Shown: positions 25,237-34,094 of the stretch, piece after piece
How the letters are laid out: each line of letters opens with the position of its first letter
How positions within the stretch are numbered: the first letter of the stretch is position 1
Source of the DNA: Tunicatimonas pelagia
Lineage (GTDB): Bacteria; Bacteroidota; Bacteroidia; Cytophagales; Cyclobacteriaceae
Reading direction: 5' to 3'
DNA: 64,000 bases
Assembly (NCBI RefSeq): GCF_030506325.1
Contig: NZ_CP120683.1
Span: 1,550,001 to 1,614,000 of the forward strand
Program-made: the position numbers and the translations under genes
The notes under the pieces: model-generated
The model's database searches: none
Told to the model about the DNA's origin: nothing
Seen by the model: the letters and a program-made list of their open reading frames with translations, nothing else

Positions 25237-25258
25237 AGGTTCGTGACGTCATGAACCT
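25237..25258. terminator. Near-perfect 22-base palindrome between convergent genes
   Basis: AGGTTC (25237-25242) and GAACCT (25253-25258) flank a TGACGTCA core; the only non-complementary pair can form G-U in RNA. It lies between the lacI-type gene and the convergent nspC end. There is no T-run after it, so it may be a processing or protein-binding site instead. Confidence 0.4.
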
Positions 25259-25322
25259 CGGGGCAAATAATTATCAGAATAAGGTTTAGTATTAACAGCT
25301 AACACTTAATAATTCATGCCAC

Positions 25323-26462
25323 CTAAGACAGCTTGTCTTTGAAGGCTTGATAATCAGGTTGGGCTACTAGCTCAAAAGTATTATCCTCGCGCCAAATGCC
25401 GATAGCGGGGTGACGCACTCCATTAAAGAACGTAGTTTTAACCATGGTGTAGTGCATCATATCGTTGAACACAATCCGGTCACCGATTTTTAGCGGTTGG
25501 TCAAAGTGGTAGTCGCCCACAAAATCTCCGGCTAGGCAGCTTAATCCGCCCAACCGATAGGCTGGTTGACCAGGTACAGCATCGGTTGCGCCTAACACTG
25601 TAGGCGTGTACGGCATTTCAATACAGTCGGGCAAATGCGCCGATATGCTAATATCCAGTACGGCCGCCTTAATACCTTGACTATCAAAAATATCTTCTAC
25701 CGTAGCAGTTAGGTAACCGGCTTCCCAAGCCACCGCCGAACCAGGTTCCATGATAATTTCCACCTGATACTTCGCTTTAAATTCCTGAATCAGCTCAACC
25801 AAATGACTAAGATTGTATCCTTCGCGAGTCATTGAGTGACCACCGCCCCAGTTCAGCCACTTAGCCTGATGCAGTAAGGGTGCAAACCGATTTTCTATCA
25901 CCCGCAGGGTACGTTCTAAGGCATACGAATCGCTTTCGCACAGCGTATGAAAGTGAATACCTTCTATTCCTTCGGGTAATGCATCGCCCAACTGTTCTGT
26001 GCTAATTCCCAAGCGGGTTCCTAAGGCACAAGGGTTATACAATTCAGTTTCTATCTCCGCATACTCAGGGTTGATCCTAAGTCCACACGAGATTTTTTTA
26101 GCATGTTTCTGTACTCGTCCCTTAAATTTATGCCACTGGTTAAGCGAGTTAAACGTAAGGTGCGTGCAGTACTTCATCATTTCATCAAACTCATCGCTAA
26201 AATAGGCCGGACAGTAGGCGTGTACTTCATCGCCAAACTCTTCGAAACCTAAGCGAGCCTCATTCAACGAAGAAGCCGTGGTGCCGTGCAGATACTGACG
26301 TACCAGCGGGAATACCGAAAACATGGAAAATCCCTTAAGTGCTAATATAATTTTTACCCCGGAAGCTTGCTGCACCCGCTGCATAATCGCCAGATTGTGC
26401 CGAAGTTTGGTTTCTTCTAATACAAAGCAAGCGGAAGGCACTTGCGTAAAATCAATAGACAT
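25323..26462 (-). CDS. nspC: Carboxynorspermidine/carboxyspermidine decarboxylase
   Basis: A 379-residue PLP enzyme of the alanine-racemase/ornithine-decarboxylase fold. PLP lysine is in IILALKGFSMFS (Lys43). Other family marks are IHFHTLCESDSY, LNWGGGHSMT, IIMEPGSAVAW and the C-terminal LSCLAGDFVGDYHFDQPL. Length is typical of NspC. It decarboxylates carboxyspermidine or carboxynorspermidine in the alternative polyamine pathway of many Bacteroidota. The partner dehydrogenase is not in the window. It lies 25 bases after a glycosyltransferase gene on the same strand, so it may be in that operon. Confidence 0.9.
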   Translation of the reverse strand: MSIDFTQVPSACFVLEETKLRHNLAIMQRVQQASGVKIILALKGFSMFSVFPLVRQYLHGTTASSLNEARLGFEEFGDEVHAYCPAYFSDEFDEMMKYCTHLTFNSLNQWHKFKGRVQKHAKKISCGLRINPEYAEIETELYNPCALGTRLGISTEQLGDALPEGIEGIHFHTLCESDSYALERTLRVIENRFAPLLHQAKWLNWGGGHSMTREGYNLSHLVELIQEFKAKYQVEIIMEPGSAVAWEAGYLTATVEDIFDSQGIKAAVLDISISAHLPDCIEMPYTPTVLGATDAVPGQPAYRLGGLSCLAGDFVGDYHFDQPLKIGDRIVFNDMMHYTMVKTTFFNGVRHPAIGIWREDNTFELVAQPDYQAFKDKLS

Positions 26463-26487
26463 GAATAGCTAGAAAGATTACAAACTA

Positions 26488-27474
26488 CTACCGGGCATCA
26501 GGCGGAAGCACCTTACTCGTTAGGGTAGATAACATGAGCAGATCGCGAAAATCAGTGAAGTGCTGGCGCGGAACGCCTTCGGCTCGTAGCCGTCCATAAA
26601 AGGAAGAAACTACTCCTAGCAACAAAGCCATAAGACTTCCGGCGAAGTAACCTATCCGTAAGTATAACCAGCCCCTAATACCAAAATGCTTATAAAAATA
26701 ATAATAGTCACTTTGCACGTGAATAATATTCATCAGACTAGCATTCTTCTTGGTACTTGCCCCTTCTTCGTGAGAGACTTTGGCATCTGGCACTAAGTGC
26801 CGCTCCCAGCCTCTTTTACGAGCTCGCCAAGCGTAGTCAACCTCATCGGCGTAAATAAATATGTTCGGATCCATAAGCCCAACATCCTCAATACACTTGC
26901 TCCGAATCATAAAGCAAACCCCTCGGGGCCACTGAATTACTTGAGGTTCATTGGGCACTATCGCCGGTTTTCGGTTAAAATGATACTCATAATCAGTGTT
27001 TCCTTGCAGAAGGGCTTTTAGTTTATTGATCCGAGGAATTACTTCCCAGGTGGCCCGGCCTCTCGGAAAGCGAAAACGATAGTGAGACTTCTGAGGGGCT
27101 CCGTCGGGGTAGTACAACTGTGGGCCACATATTCCAGCCTTCGGGTGCTGATCCATGTAGTTGATCATTACCTCAAACGCATTATTAAGCGGTTTTGCAT
27201 CTGAATTGAACAGCAGAAAGTAACGGGAATCAGCAATAATCATTGCTTGGTTAACCGCCGATGGAAAGCCTACATTTTTTTCGTTCTGAATAACGTTAAC
27301 TTGCGGAAAATGCTCGTTTAACATAGCGACCGAATCATCTCGCGAAGCATTATCAACAACGATGATCTGAAAACTGACTCCTTTTGTTTGAGAGAAGATA
27401 GTAGCTAGGCAGGATTCTAGTAGATCTCTGGTATTGTAGTTAACAATGGCAATAGTCAGGTCATACTTCTCCAT
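26488..27474 (-). CDS. Family 2 glycosyltransferase (rhamnosyltransferase-like)
   Basis: A 328-residue protein. The N-terminal GT-A domain shows LTIAIVNYNTRDLLESCLAT, IIVVDNASRDDS, NVGFPSAVNQA and a NSDAKP motif in place of the DxD. The ICGPQLYYPDG and CFMIRSKCIEDVGLMD segments are typical of WbbL-like GT2 enzymes, and an ADEVDYAWRARKRGW acceptor-side motif follows. A C-terminal hydrophobic segment (LYLRIGYFAGSLMALLLGVV) could attach it to the inner membrane. It sits two bases after a flippase gene, so both likely act in making one surface polysaccharide. Confidence 0.9.
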   Translation of the reverse strand: MEKYDLTIAIVNYNTRDLLESCLATIFSQTKGVSFQIIVVDNASRDDSVAMLNEHFPQVNVIQNEKNVGFPSAVNQAMIIADSRYFLLFNSDAKPLNNAFEVMINYMDQHPKAGICGPQLYYPDGAPQKSHYRFRFPRGRATWEVIPRINKLKALLQGNTDYEYHFNRKPAIVPNEPQVIQWPRGVCFMIRSKCIEDVGLMDPNIFIYADEVDYAWRARKRGWERHLVPDAKVSHEEGASTKKNASLMNIIHVQSDYYYFYKHFGIRGWLYLRIGYFAGSLMALLLGVVSSFYGRLRAEGVPRQHFTDFRDLLMLSTLTSKVLPPDAR

Positions 27475-27476
27475 AA

Positions 27477-28928
27477 TTATTTCTTGCGCTTAACCATCGC
27501 GGTTAGCTTGTTAATTAATTGTTTTTCAAATATCTTCAGATAGATGCCGTACAGCGCTACAATGAAAAACCCTCCGGCAATAAGTACAACCAGGCCATCT
27601 AGATCGGTGGAAACACTCCACAAGTAGGCAATTGTTCCCGCCAACGCGCTAGCCAATGCTGGCTTAAAAACCTTTCCTAACAGTTCTATAAATGGCACGC
27701 CAATAATTTTTTGAATATAGTGCTGATACACCAGCAGGCCGATTGTTTTATAAATTACTACTCCCCAGGCAGCTCCTACAATACCAAACCAGATAGACCC
27801 CAGCGTGATAGCGGGAACTGTTACCAGTAACGTGAGTAACGCATTAATCTTTACAATCAAGTCAGCCCGACCCGTACTTTTAATTACCGTAGATACGGTG
27901 CCACTAATTGCGTGGATGATTACCGACAGTGATAATATTCTTAAAGGATTTACTGCTCCCAACCATTCTTCACCAAAACCTACTAAAATAATTGGCTTGG
28001 CGAGGGCAATGAATATCACCATAATCGGAATAAGGATATTAGCATTCAGATGCACTACTCCTAAGTAATACTTCTTCAGTTCCTTCCCATCGCTTTGCAT
28101 GCTAGAGTACGCCGGAAAGAGCACCTTATTAAAGATATTCATTACCTTGGTCCGAAACGTATCGGTGAGAATAAAACTTAGCGTATACACGCCCAAGGCT
28201 TTGCTGCCAATGAGTTTTCCAATCAGTAAGTAGTCAATATTATTAGTCAGAAAGTAGAAGATGCGCTCAATAAGTACGTACCCCCCAAAGCTGAACAACC
28301 CCATGAAAGCAGGTTTATTAAACGATATAGGCGGAACCCAGCGCACTTGCAGAAAATACAGTATGCCCGAAATAACGGATACGATAATGCTATTAAACGC
28401 CAATGCCCATACTCCCCAGCCAACAAAGGCCAGATAGATTGAGACTCCACCCGCAATAACAACCGCTACAATATTGATAATAGCCTGAGAACGAAACTCT
28501 AGCTGGCGCGACAGCTTCACCTTAGGGATAAGGTACAGAGCATCAAGCACAATAGAAATGGCAATAACTGGCAGCAAACTGCTCAATACTGGTTCATCGT
28601 AAAACCAAACGGCAACGGGTGATAGAACTAGTGCCGTGATTGCGTAACCCACCAATGCCACCCCAATGTTAGTCCAAAAAGCAGTTATGTAATGATCTTC
28701 GGTGAGCTCTTCTTCTTTCCGCTGAATAAGGGCCGCCCCCATACCGAACTCACTAATCATCTTAATGAAATTCGTGAAAACAACGGCCATGCCAATAAGC
28801 CCGTAGTGTTCAGGCAGCAATAAACGGGCTAGTACCAGCTTTACAACCAAGCGTAGCCCCTGGTTACCCAAGGAAGATACCGCTACCCAACCGACACCAC
28901 TGGCAATTTTTTTACTGCTTACCTTCAA
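27477..28928 (-). CDS. Lipopolysaccharide/O-antigen flippase-type membrane protein (MOP superfamily)
   Basis: A 483-residue protein with about 12-14 hydrophobic helices. The opening KKIASGVGWVAVSSLGNQG and the VVFTNFIKMISEFGMGAALI segment match the WzxC-type polysaccharide flippase family. It translocates lipid-linked oligosaccharides across the inner membrane. It is the first gene of a tight group with the GT2 gene (two-base gap) and nspC. A perfect 25-base palindrome lies about 80 bases upstream of its start. Confidence 0.9.
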   Translation of the reverse strand: MKVSSKKIASGVGWVAVSSLGNQGLRLVVKLVLARLLLPEHYGLIGMAVVFTNFIKMISEFGMGAALIQRKEEELTEDHYITAFWTNIGVALVGYAITALVLSPVAVWFYDEPVLSSLLPVIAISIVLDALYLIPKVKLSRQLEFRSQAIINIVAVVIAGGVSIYLAFVGWGVWALAFNSIIVSVISGILYFLQVRWVPPISFNKPAFMGLFSFGGYVLIERIFYFLTNNIDYLLIGKLIGSKALGVYTLSFILTDTFRTKVMNIFNKVLFPAYSSMQSDGKELKKYYLGVVHLNANILIPIMVIFIALAKPIILVGFGEEWLGAVNPLRILSLSVIIHAISGTVSTVIKSTGRADLIVKINALLTLLVTVPAITLGSIWFGIVGAAWGVVIYKTIGLLVYQHYIQKIIGVPFIELLGKVFKPALASALAGTIAYLWSVSTDLDGLVVLIAGGFFIVALYGIYLKIFEKQLINKLTAMVKRKK

Positions 28929-29010
28929 ATGAACAGCTATTTGTATTAAAGTACAAAGCTACAATTTGCTATTGTATTTATTCTGAAAATCCCCTGAATA
29001 TCTTACTAAA

Positions 29011-29035
29011 ATGTTTTTTTTGCTAAAAAAAACAT
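29011..29035. repeat. Perfect 11-bp stem palindrome upstream of the flippase
   Basis: An ATG followed by eight T (29011-29021), then GCT, then eight A followed by CAT (29025-29035). The arms are exactly complementary with a three-base loop. It sits 83 bases upstream of the flippase start and could be a terminator for the leftward operon from 34.8 kb or a regulatory site. Confidence 0.5.
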
Positions 29036-29116
29036 GTAAAAGTGAATACTACCGTTGTACTATTTTTTGAATATTCTTTTGAATAAAGTGGTTGGTTGTG
29101 CGTAGGGTTATCGATT

Positions 29117-29326
29117 TTAACTACGAACCAATTGGCCAGCCTCGTACTCAATAGCTCGCAAACTGCTGGGTTCTGGGGGCAACCGTTGCTTACACCCTAG
29201 TCTAACTGCCTGACCAATCAGGGACTGTACCCAAAGGCGAAATGAAAGTGTAAGAAGAATGGCTGCTGTACCGGCAATTCCTAACACAAGCAGTATTTTT
29301 TTAACCCAGGCCGGATGTGCAGCCAT
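29117..29326 (-). CDS. Small hypothetical membrane protein
   Basis: A 69-residue ORF with one hydrophobic segment (ILLVLGIAGTAAILLTLSFRL) flanked by basic residues, consistent with a single-pass membrane protein. It starts 55 bases downstream of the TonB receptor gene on the same strand, so it could be the last gene of that operon. No family is recognised. It could also be spurious; coding support is only its length and the sensible topology. Confidence 0.4.
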   Translation of the reverse strand: MAAHPAWVKKILLVLGIAGTAAILLTLSFRLWVQSLIGQAVRLGCKQRLPPEPSSLRAIEYEAGQLVRS

Positions 29327-29381
29327 TTTAGTAAGAACTTCTGTAGTAATAATACAACCGGTGATTTAACTAAAACGTACG

Positions 29382-31769
29382 CTAGCGAAGAATGACATTG
29401 GCATTAATAAACCGAGCCGAAAGACGGTTGGGTACTCCAAACTGCTGGTCGCGTACATCTTCTACCCACGTAAAAGAAATAACGTTATTGGCCCTTAGCG
29501 CATTTAGCACTTCCAACCCAATCCACAACGACCGGAATAGCTTAGTCTCTTTGTCTCGGTTTAACGGAATTTCTTTAGAGAAACCCAAATCTACCCGTCG
29601 GTAGTCAGGCCCGTTGAGGGCATTGCGGTTACGATCGTTATTGGGTGGGCCAAACGGTAGACCAGTTCCGTAGAGTAGGCTTAGATACACCCGCATGGTG
29701 GGGTCGTTAGGCAAATGATCCTGAAAAAATACGCCCAGATTTACCAGCTGGTCCGACGGGCGACGGATATAGCCCCGGCCATCATCCGCTACATCTTCCC
29801 GCGTTCGCAGTATCCCCAAACTGAACCACGACTCGGCTCCCGGGATAAAGTCTCCGTTCAACCGCATGTCTATCCCCGTAGCGTAGGCTCGGGCAGTATT
29901 CTCAGCAAAGTACCGAATTCGTACATTATCAATATCGTAGGGGTTTACGTTGTAGAGGTGCTTATAGTAGAGTTCAGTAAGTAGAGTAAACTCTCGCCCC
30001 AGCATCGTGAAACGATAGTCGGCTCCCAAAATACCGTGAACCGACGATTGAGCTTTCACATCGGTTTGAAGGTTTCCGACCCGATCGCGTAGCTCCCGAT
30101 AAAACGGTGGTTGCTGGTACAGTCCGGCCGAGGCTCTTATTACCAAATTTTTGTTAGCCGGAGGCTGAAAAGCGTACTGCACCCGAGGACTAATTAACAA
30201 CTGCTGATTTACGTTCCAATAATTAAATCGCACCCCGTAGTTGATTGTATGTATTTTACCAATCTCTGTGGTGTTCTGTATGTATCCGAATAACCGTCGC
30301 GAGTCTAACGCCAGCTCGTTGCTTACGGCACGTTCTACCGTGGTGAAACCCGCCGAATCGCTGATTAAATACTCAGACAGTTGGTCCTGAAAATCTTCCA
30401 GGCTCACCCCTACCCCAAACTCCAGCGTATTGCTTTCGTTGAGAATATAGGCCACTCGGTTTTCCAGATTATAGATATTCGCTTGGAGCTTATTACGGGC
30501 ATGATCTAAGTTGACCCCCAACCCAATAATTGTCGCGCATTCGTCTATTTGAAAATCTCCCCCAATCTCTACATCACACAGTCGGTATCCGGCAATCAGA
30601 TCAAAATACTCCCGCTCCTGCGTAGTTACCCACGAGCCGATTAAGCGAGAACTCCACCGATCATTGATACGATAAGTCCACTGTAAGCCAGTTTGGAACG
30701 TTTGGTAGGTCAGATTTTCTTGCCCTTCGTAACCAACAAATAGGTTGAAGCTCTCTTGTAACGTTCCAAAGGTAGTGGTGCGGCTCTCGGGTTGCACCCG
30801 GTAGTTGTTGTTGGCGTACGCTACCAGTAAGCCCAACTCACTTTTCACCTTATTCTCATCGCCATCTAAATCGTACGTTATGTACGACTGAAGATCGGTA
30901 AACTGAGGACGATACTGCCCATCAATTTCCAGGGTGCCTAACAAGTACTGCGCCCGCTTATGACGTACACCTGCAATGTACGAACCTTTCTTGTAGCTAC
31001 CCTCCACGTGAGCCGCTCCCCCTAGCAACCCCGCCCGCAACGAAGCATCAGTTGTGGTTGGCTTTTTATAGCGCACATTTAGGGTAGACGATAGCTTATC
31101 GCCGTACTTGGCTTGCCAGCCACCGGAAGAGAAAGCCACATCGGCCACCAAATCCGGATTGATAAAGCTCAGCCCTTCTTGCTGCCCCGCTCGAATTAAG
31201 AAAGGGCGGTACACCGGAATATTATTTACGTACACCAGATTCTCGTCGTAGTTCCCACCGCGTACCGAGTAGTTAGAACTCAATTCGTTATTACTAACTA
31301 CGCCGGGTAGCGTAACTAAAATCCGGTTAAAATCTTGGAAGGCCGAAGGAATATTCTGGGCGGTTTGCGGATCAAGCCGTACTAAACCTGGTACAAAGCG
31401 ACTGTCATCATCAGTATTCGCCACTACTTCTACCTGCTCCAGCAAGCGGACATCAGGCCGTAACGTAACAGATAATGTTAGCGTATCGTAGGCACTCAGA
31501 GTAACCTGACGCAGAATGTTGGTGTACTCCAAATGCGAGAAAGCCAGATCGTAGGTTCCAGGAGCCAAAGAAAGCTGAAAAAAACCCCGCTCGGTAGTTA
31601 CGGTTCCCTGGTCACTACCTTGCACCGATATGGCTACGTCGGGAAGCACAGATTGGGTACTATCTCGTACGGTACCATTGACTACCGCCAGTTGAGAAAA
31701 GCACGAAAGGCTCAAGCCCAACCAGCACCCCAGGGTGATTATCCCGCACCGCAGTACTAGATGCTTCAT
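29382..31769 (-). CDS. TonB-dependent receptor with carboxypeptidase-regulatory-like domain
   Basis: A 795-residue protein with a signal peptide (LGCWLGLSLSCFSQ). A carboxypeptidase-D regulatory-like domain (about 30-110, VNGTVRDSTQSVLPDVAISV) precedes a plug (about 115-230, LPGVVSNNELSSNYSVRGGN and NNIPVYRPF) and a beta-barrel ending SARFINANVILR. Plug and barrel resemble the receptors without SusD partners, used for iron complexes, peptides or other ligands. Its start overlaps the stop of rpe by four bases (ATGA). It is part of a leftward operon with a subtilase and a lipoprotein. Confidence 0.9.
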   Translation of the reverse strand: MKHLVLRCGIITLGCWLGLSLSCFSQLAVVNGTVRDSTQSVLPDVAISVQGSDQGTVTTERGFFQLSLAPGTYDLAFSHLEYTNILRQVTLSAYDTLTLSVTLRPDVRLLEQVEVVANTDDDSRFVPGLVRLDPQTAQNIPSAFQDFNRILVTLPGVVSNNELSSNYSVRGGNYDENLVYVNNIPVYRPFLIRAGQQEGLSFINPDLVADVAFSSGGWQAKYGDKLSSTLNVRYKKPTTTDASLRAGLLGGAAHVEGSYKKGSYIAGVRHKRAQYLLGTLEIDGQYRPQFTDLQSYITYDLDGDENKVKSELGLLVAYANNNYRVQPESRTTTFGTLQESFNLFVGYEGQENLTYQTFQTGLQWTYRINDRWSSRLIGSWVTTQEREYFDLIAGYRLCDVEIGGDFQIDECATIIGLGVNLDHARNKLQANIYNLENRVAYILNESNTLEFGVGVSLEDFQDQLSEYLISDSAGFTTVERAVSNELALDSRRLFGYIQNTTEIGKIHTINYGVRFNYWNVNQQLLISPRVQYAFQPPANKNLVIRASAGLYQQPPFYRELRDRVGNLQTDVKAQSSVHGILGADYRFTMLGREFTLLTELYYKHLYNVNPYDIDNVRIRYFAENTARAYATGIDMRLNGDFIPGAESWFSLGILRTREDVADDGRGYIRRPSDQLVNLGVFFQDHLPNDPTMRVYLSLLYGTGLPFGPPNNDRNRNALNGPDYRRVDLGFSKEIPLNRDKETKLFRSLWIGLEVLNALRANNVISFTWVEDVRDQQFGVPNRLSARFINANVILR

Positions 31770-32422
31770 ACTTGCACGGCCTGCTTCAAATTGGCGATGG
31801 TAGTCATTGGATCGGCAGATTTGAACACAAAGCTACCGGCTACAAAGGCATTCACTCCGGCCTGAGAAAGCTGAGTCGCGTTCTGATCGCTTACGCCGCC
31901 ATCTACTTCTATCAGCACCGAAGTATCGGCTTTTTGCATTAACTGGCGCAGGTCAGTTAGTTTTTGATAGGTCTGCTCAATAAAGCTTTGCCCACCAAAC
32001 CCTGGGTTCACCGACATAATTAGTACCAGATCAATATCAGTCAGAATATTTTCCAGCAGTTGTACCGAAGTGTGGGGATTGATGGCTACCCCCGCTTTGC
32101 AACCCAACTCTTTAATCTGCTGAACCGTGCGGTGCAAATGCGGGCAAGCTTCGTAGTGTACCGTAATTCGATCGGCACCCAGTTTTTGGAATTCAGTCAG
32201 ATATTGATCGGGGTTAGTAATCATTAAATGCACATCCAGTGGCTTCTGAGTGTGTTGCTGAATAGCTTGCAACACTGGCATTCCGAAGGAGATGTTGGGC
32301 ACAAACACTCCGTCCATCACATCTACGTGAATCCAATCGGCCTCACTTTGGTTGAGCATCTCTACGGCTGATTGCAGGTTGCCAAAATCGGCCGCTAGTA
32401 CCGATGGGGCGATGTATTTCAT
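31766..32422 (-). CDS. rpe: Ribulose-phosphate 3-epimerase
   Basis: A 218-residue TIM-barrel enzyme interconverting ribulose 5-phosphate and xylulose 5-phosphate in the pentose phosphate pathway. Signatures: IAPSVLAADFGNL at the N-terminus, the metal-binding HVDVMDGVFVPNISFG, VHLMITNPDQY, LVLIMSVNPGFGGQSF, and IEVDGGVSDQNA with the catalytic Asp, then AGVNAFVAGSFVF. Length is standard and all metal ligands (two His, two Asp) appear intact. It lies four bases after the T9SS subtilase and overlaps the receptor gene by four bases, an unusual place for a housekeeping gene. Confidence 0.97.
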   Translation of the reverse strand: MKYIAPSVLAADFGNLQSAVEMLNQSEADWIHVDVMDGVFVPNISFGMPVLQAIQQHTQKPLDVHLMITNPDQYLTEFQKLGADRITVHYEACPHLHRTVQQIKELGCKAGVAINPHTSVQLLENILTDIDLVLIMSVNPGFGGQSFIEQTYQKLTDLRQLMQKADTSVLIEVDGGVSDQNATQLSQAGVNAFVAGSFVFKSADPMTTIANLKQAVQV

Positions 32423-32426
32423 GTAT

Positions 32427-34094
32427 CTAGAATTTTATCACTTTTACGGTGTCAGAAGCAGTAGCACTTAGTACGTGCAACACGTATACTCCTCGCTGCC
32501 AAGATGAAGTATCTACGGTAAACGAGTCATCATTGGAAACGGGAACATGCTGGGTGAGTAGCAGTTGCCCGGTACTGTTGTACACGTACACATCGAGAGG
32601 TTCACCAACAAAATCAGCCGACTCTACGAATAAGTTACCACTTTCAATCGGATTAGGAAATACTTTATAGCGAGAAACAGCCGTAGGCTTTCGTGTTGAC
32701 AGCGGGATTTGATCAGCTAGTACTTCAAAATTAGGAATACCGTAACCCAATTCGTTATCCGGGGTCATGGCTTGGCTACCAGCCGACCGAATTCTATCCA
32801 TAATTTCTAGGTTAGTAGCCTGGGGAAATGCCTGCCAGACCCCCGCAGCAAAACCCGAAATTAGCGGAGCCGAAAAAGAGGTGCCATTGGAACGAGTTAT
32901 GTTACTTTGGGCATTGACTACCACGGTTTGCAAACCTAGCGCAGAAACATCGGGCTTCACCCGCCCATCGGCGGTAGGTCCAAAAGAGCTAAAGGAAGCC
33001 CGGAAGCCACCCGCACCAACTGCTCCTACGGCCAGAATATCCGGTGCATCGGCCGGTGGCGATACGTAACGCCAGCGTCCGCCACCTTCGTTACCCGCAC
33101 TCACTACGCAAAGTATTCCTTTGGCCGTAGCCATCCGAGCTGCCCGGGTAATAGCTGCCGTTTGTCCGTCCAGGTCACTGTAAGTATAGCTCATCTCAGC
33201 GTCATCGAAGGTAGTATACCCTAATGATGTGCTGATAATATCCACCCCGGCACTATCCGCTTTTTCAGCCGCAAACAGCCAGTTGTATTCTTCTATCCGG
33301 TACTCTGAACCCGACTCTTCCGTGATGCAGAGCATAACATCGGCTGCGTAGGCTCCCGCCTCCAAAACACCCGGTTGGTAAGCTGCAATGCAAGACAACG
33401 CCTCCGTACCATGCTGCCCATACCGATAAACGTTGGGGCTATTGCCGACAAAATCGTAGGTTAGCTTCAGTTGATCATTGCTATACAGGTGCTCAAAGAA
33501 AGCAGACTCGTCCACTCCACGAAAACCACCGTCAAATACGGCGACAAAAACTCCTTCACCATTGTAGCCCCGGAGGTGCATCTCGTCAATACCCAGCATT
33601 TGGTTTTGTTCCTGATTAAGCAACTGCTCGGCTCGCTCGTACTTTTTCCCTTTTTTCGACTTACCGTAAGAAGCCCCGCCCGAGGAGCTACCTCCCTGCC
33701 GGTTGTTACGCCCTTTAGGTTTCACTATTTCGGCACTCAGCACGTATTCTGAAGAAACCAGTTGTTCAATAATATCAACAGAAGCTTCAACCAAGGCAGC
33801 GTTAAACCACTTAGAGGTATAAATCACTTCACCTCCCTGAGCGGCCGCTTCCTGAAGATAGTTGGGGTTTACGGGAAAGTCAGAAATATCTACCGAGATA
33901 TTCTGCTGCTGACGTCGCTCAATAGCGCGTTGGGAAAGATACTCTTCGGGCTGACTCACCAAAAACTGAGCGGTATCTTTATCAGCGAAATAAAGCAGGT
34001 ACTGCTGTACTTGGGCATAACCGGAGGTAGTAAATAACCATAAACAACCAAGCAGTAAGAAACGTAATGTAGTGGAGTTAATCGATTTTTCCAT
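32427..34094 (-). CDS. Secreted subtilisin-like (S8) protease with T9SS C-terminal sorting domain
   Basis: A 555-residue protein with a signal peptide (LLLGCLWLFTTSGYAQ). A pro-region (30-160) contains a low-complexity basic stretch (GGSSSGGASYGKSKKGKKY). The catalytic residues are Asp188 (VAVFDGGF), His228 (YGQHGTEAL), Asn335 (SAGNEGG) and Ser406 (SNGTSFSAP). The C-terminus (about 470-555: VFPNPIESGNLFVES, VYVYNSTGQLLL, WQRGVYVLHV) is a type A sorting domain, so the protein is sent out by the type IX system. Its start overlaps the upstream lipoprotein gene by 17 bases. Confidence 0.93.
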   Translation of the reverse strand: MEKSINSTTLRFLLLGCLWLFTTSGYAQVQQYLLYFADKDTAQFLVSQPEEYLSQRAIERRQQQNISVDISDFPVNPNYLQEAAAQGGEVIYTSKWFNAALVEASVDIIEQLVSSEYVLSAEIVKPKGRNNRQGGSSSGGASYGKSKKGKKYERAEQLLNQEQNQMLGIDEMHLRGYNGEGVFVAVFDGGFRGVDESAFFEHLYSNDQLKLTYDFVGNSPNVYRYGQHGTEALSCIAAYQPGVLEAGAYAADVMLCITEESGSEYRIEEYNWLFAAEKADSAGVDIISTSLGYTTFDDAEMSYTYSDLDGQTAAITRAARMATAKGILCVVSAGNEGGGRWRYVSPPADAPDILAVGAVGAGGFRASFSSFGPTADGRVKPDVSALGLQTVVVNAQSNITRSNGTSFSAPLISGFAAGVWQAFPQATNLEIMDRIRSAGSQAMTPDNELGYGIPNFEVLADQIPLSTRKPTAVSRYKVFPNPIESGNLFVESADFVGEPLDVYVYNSTGQLLLTQHVPVSNDDSFTVDTSSWQRGVYVLHVLSATASDTVKVIKF

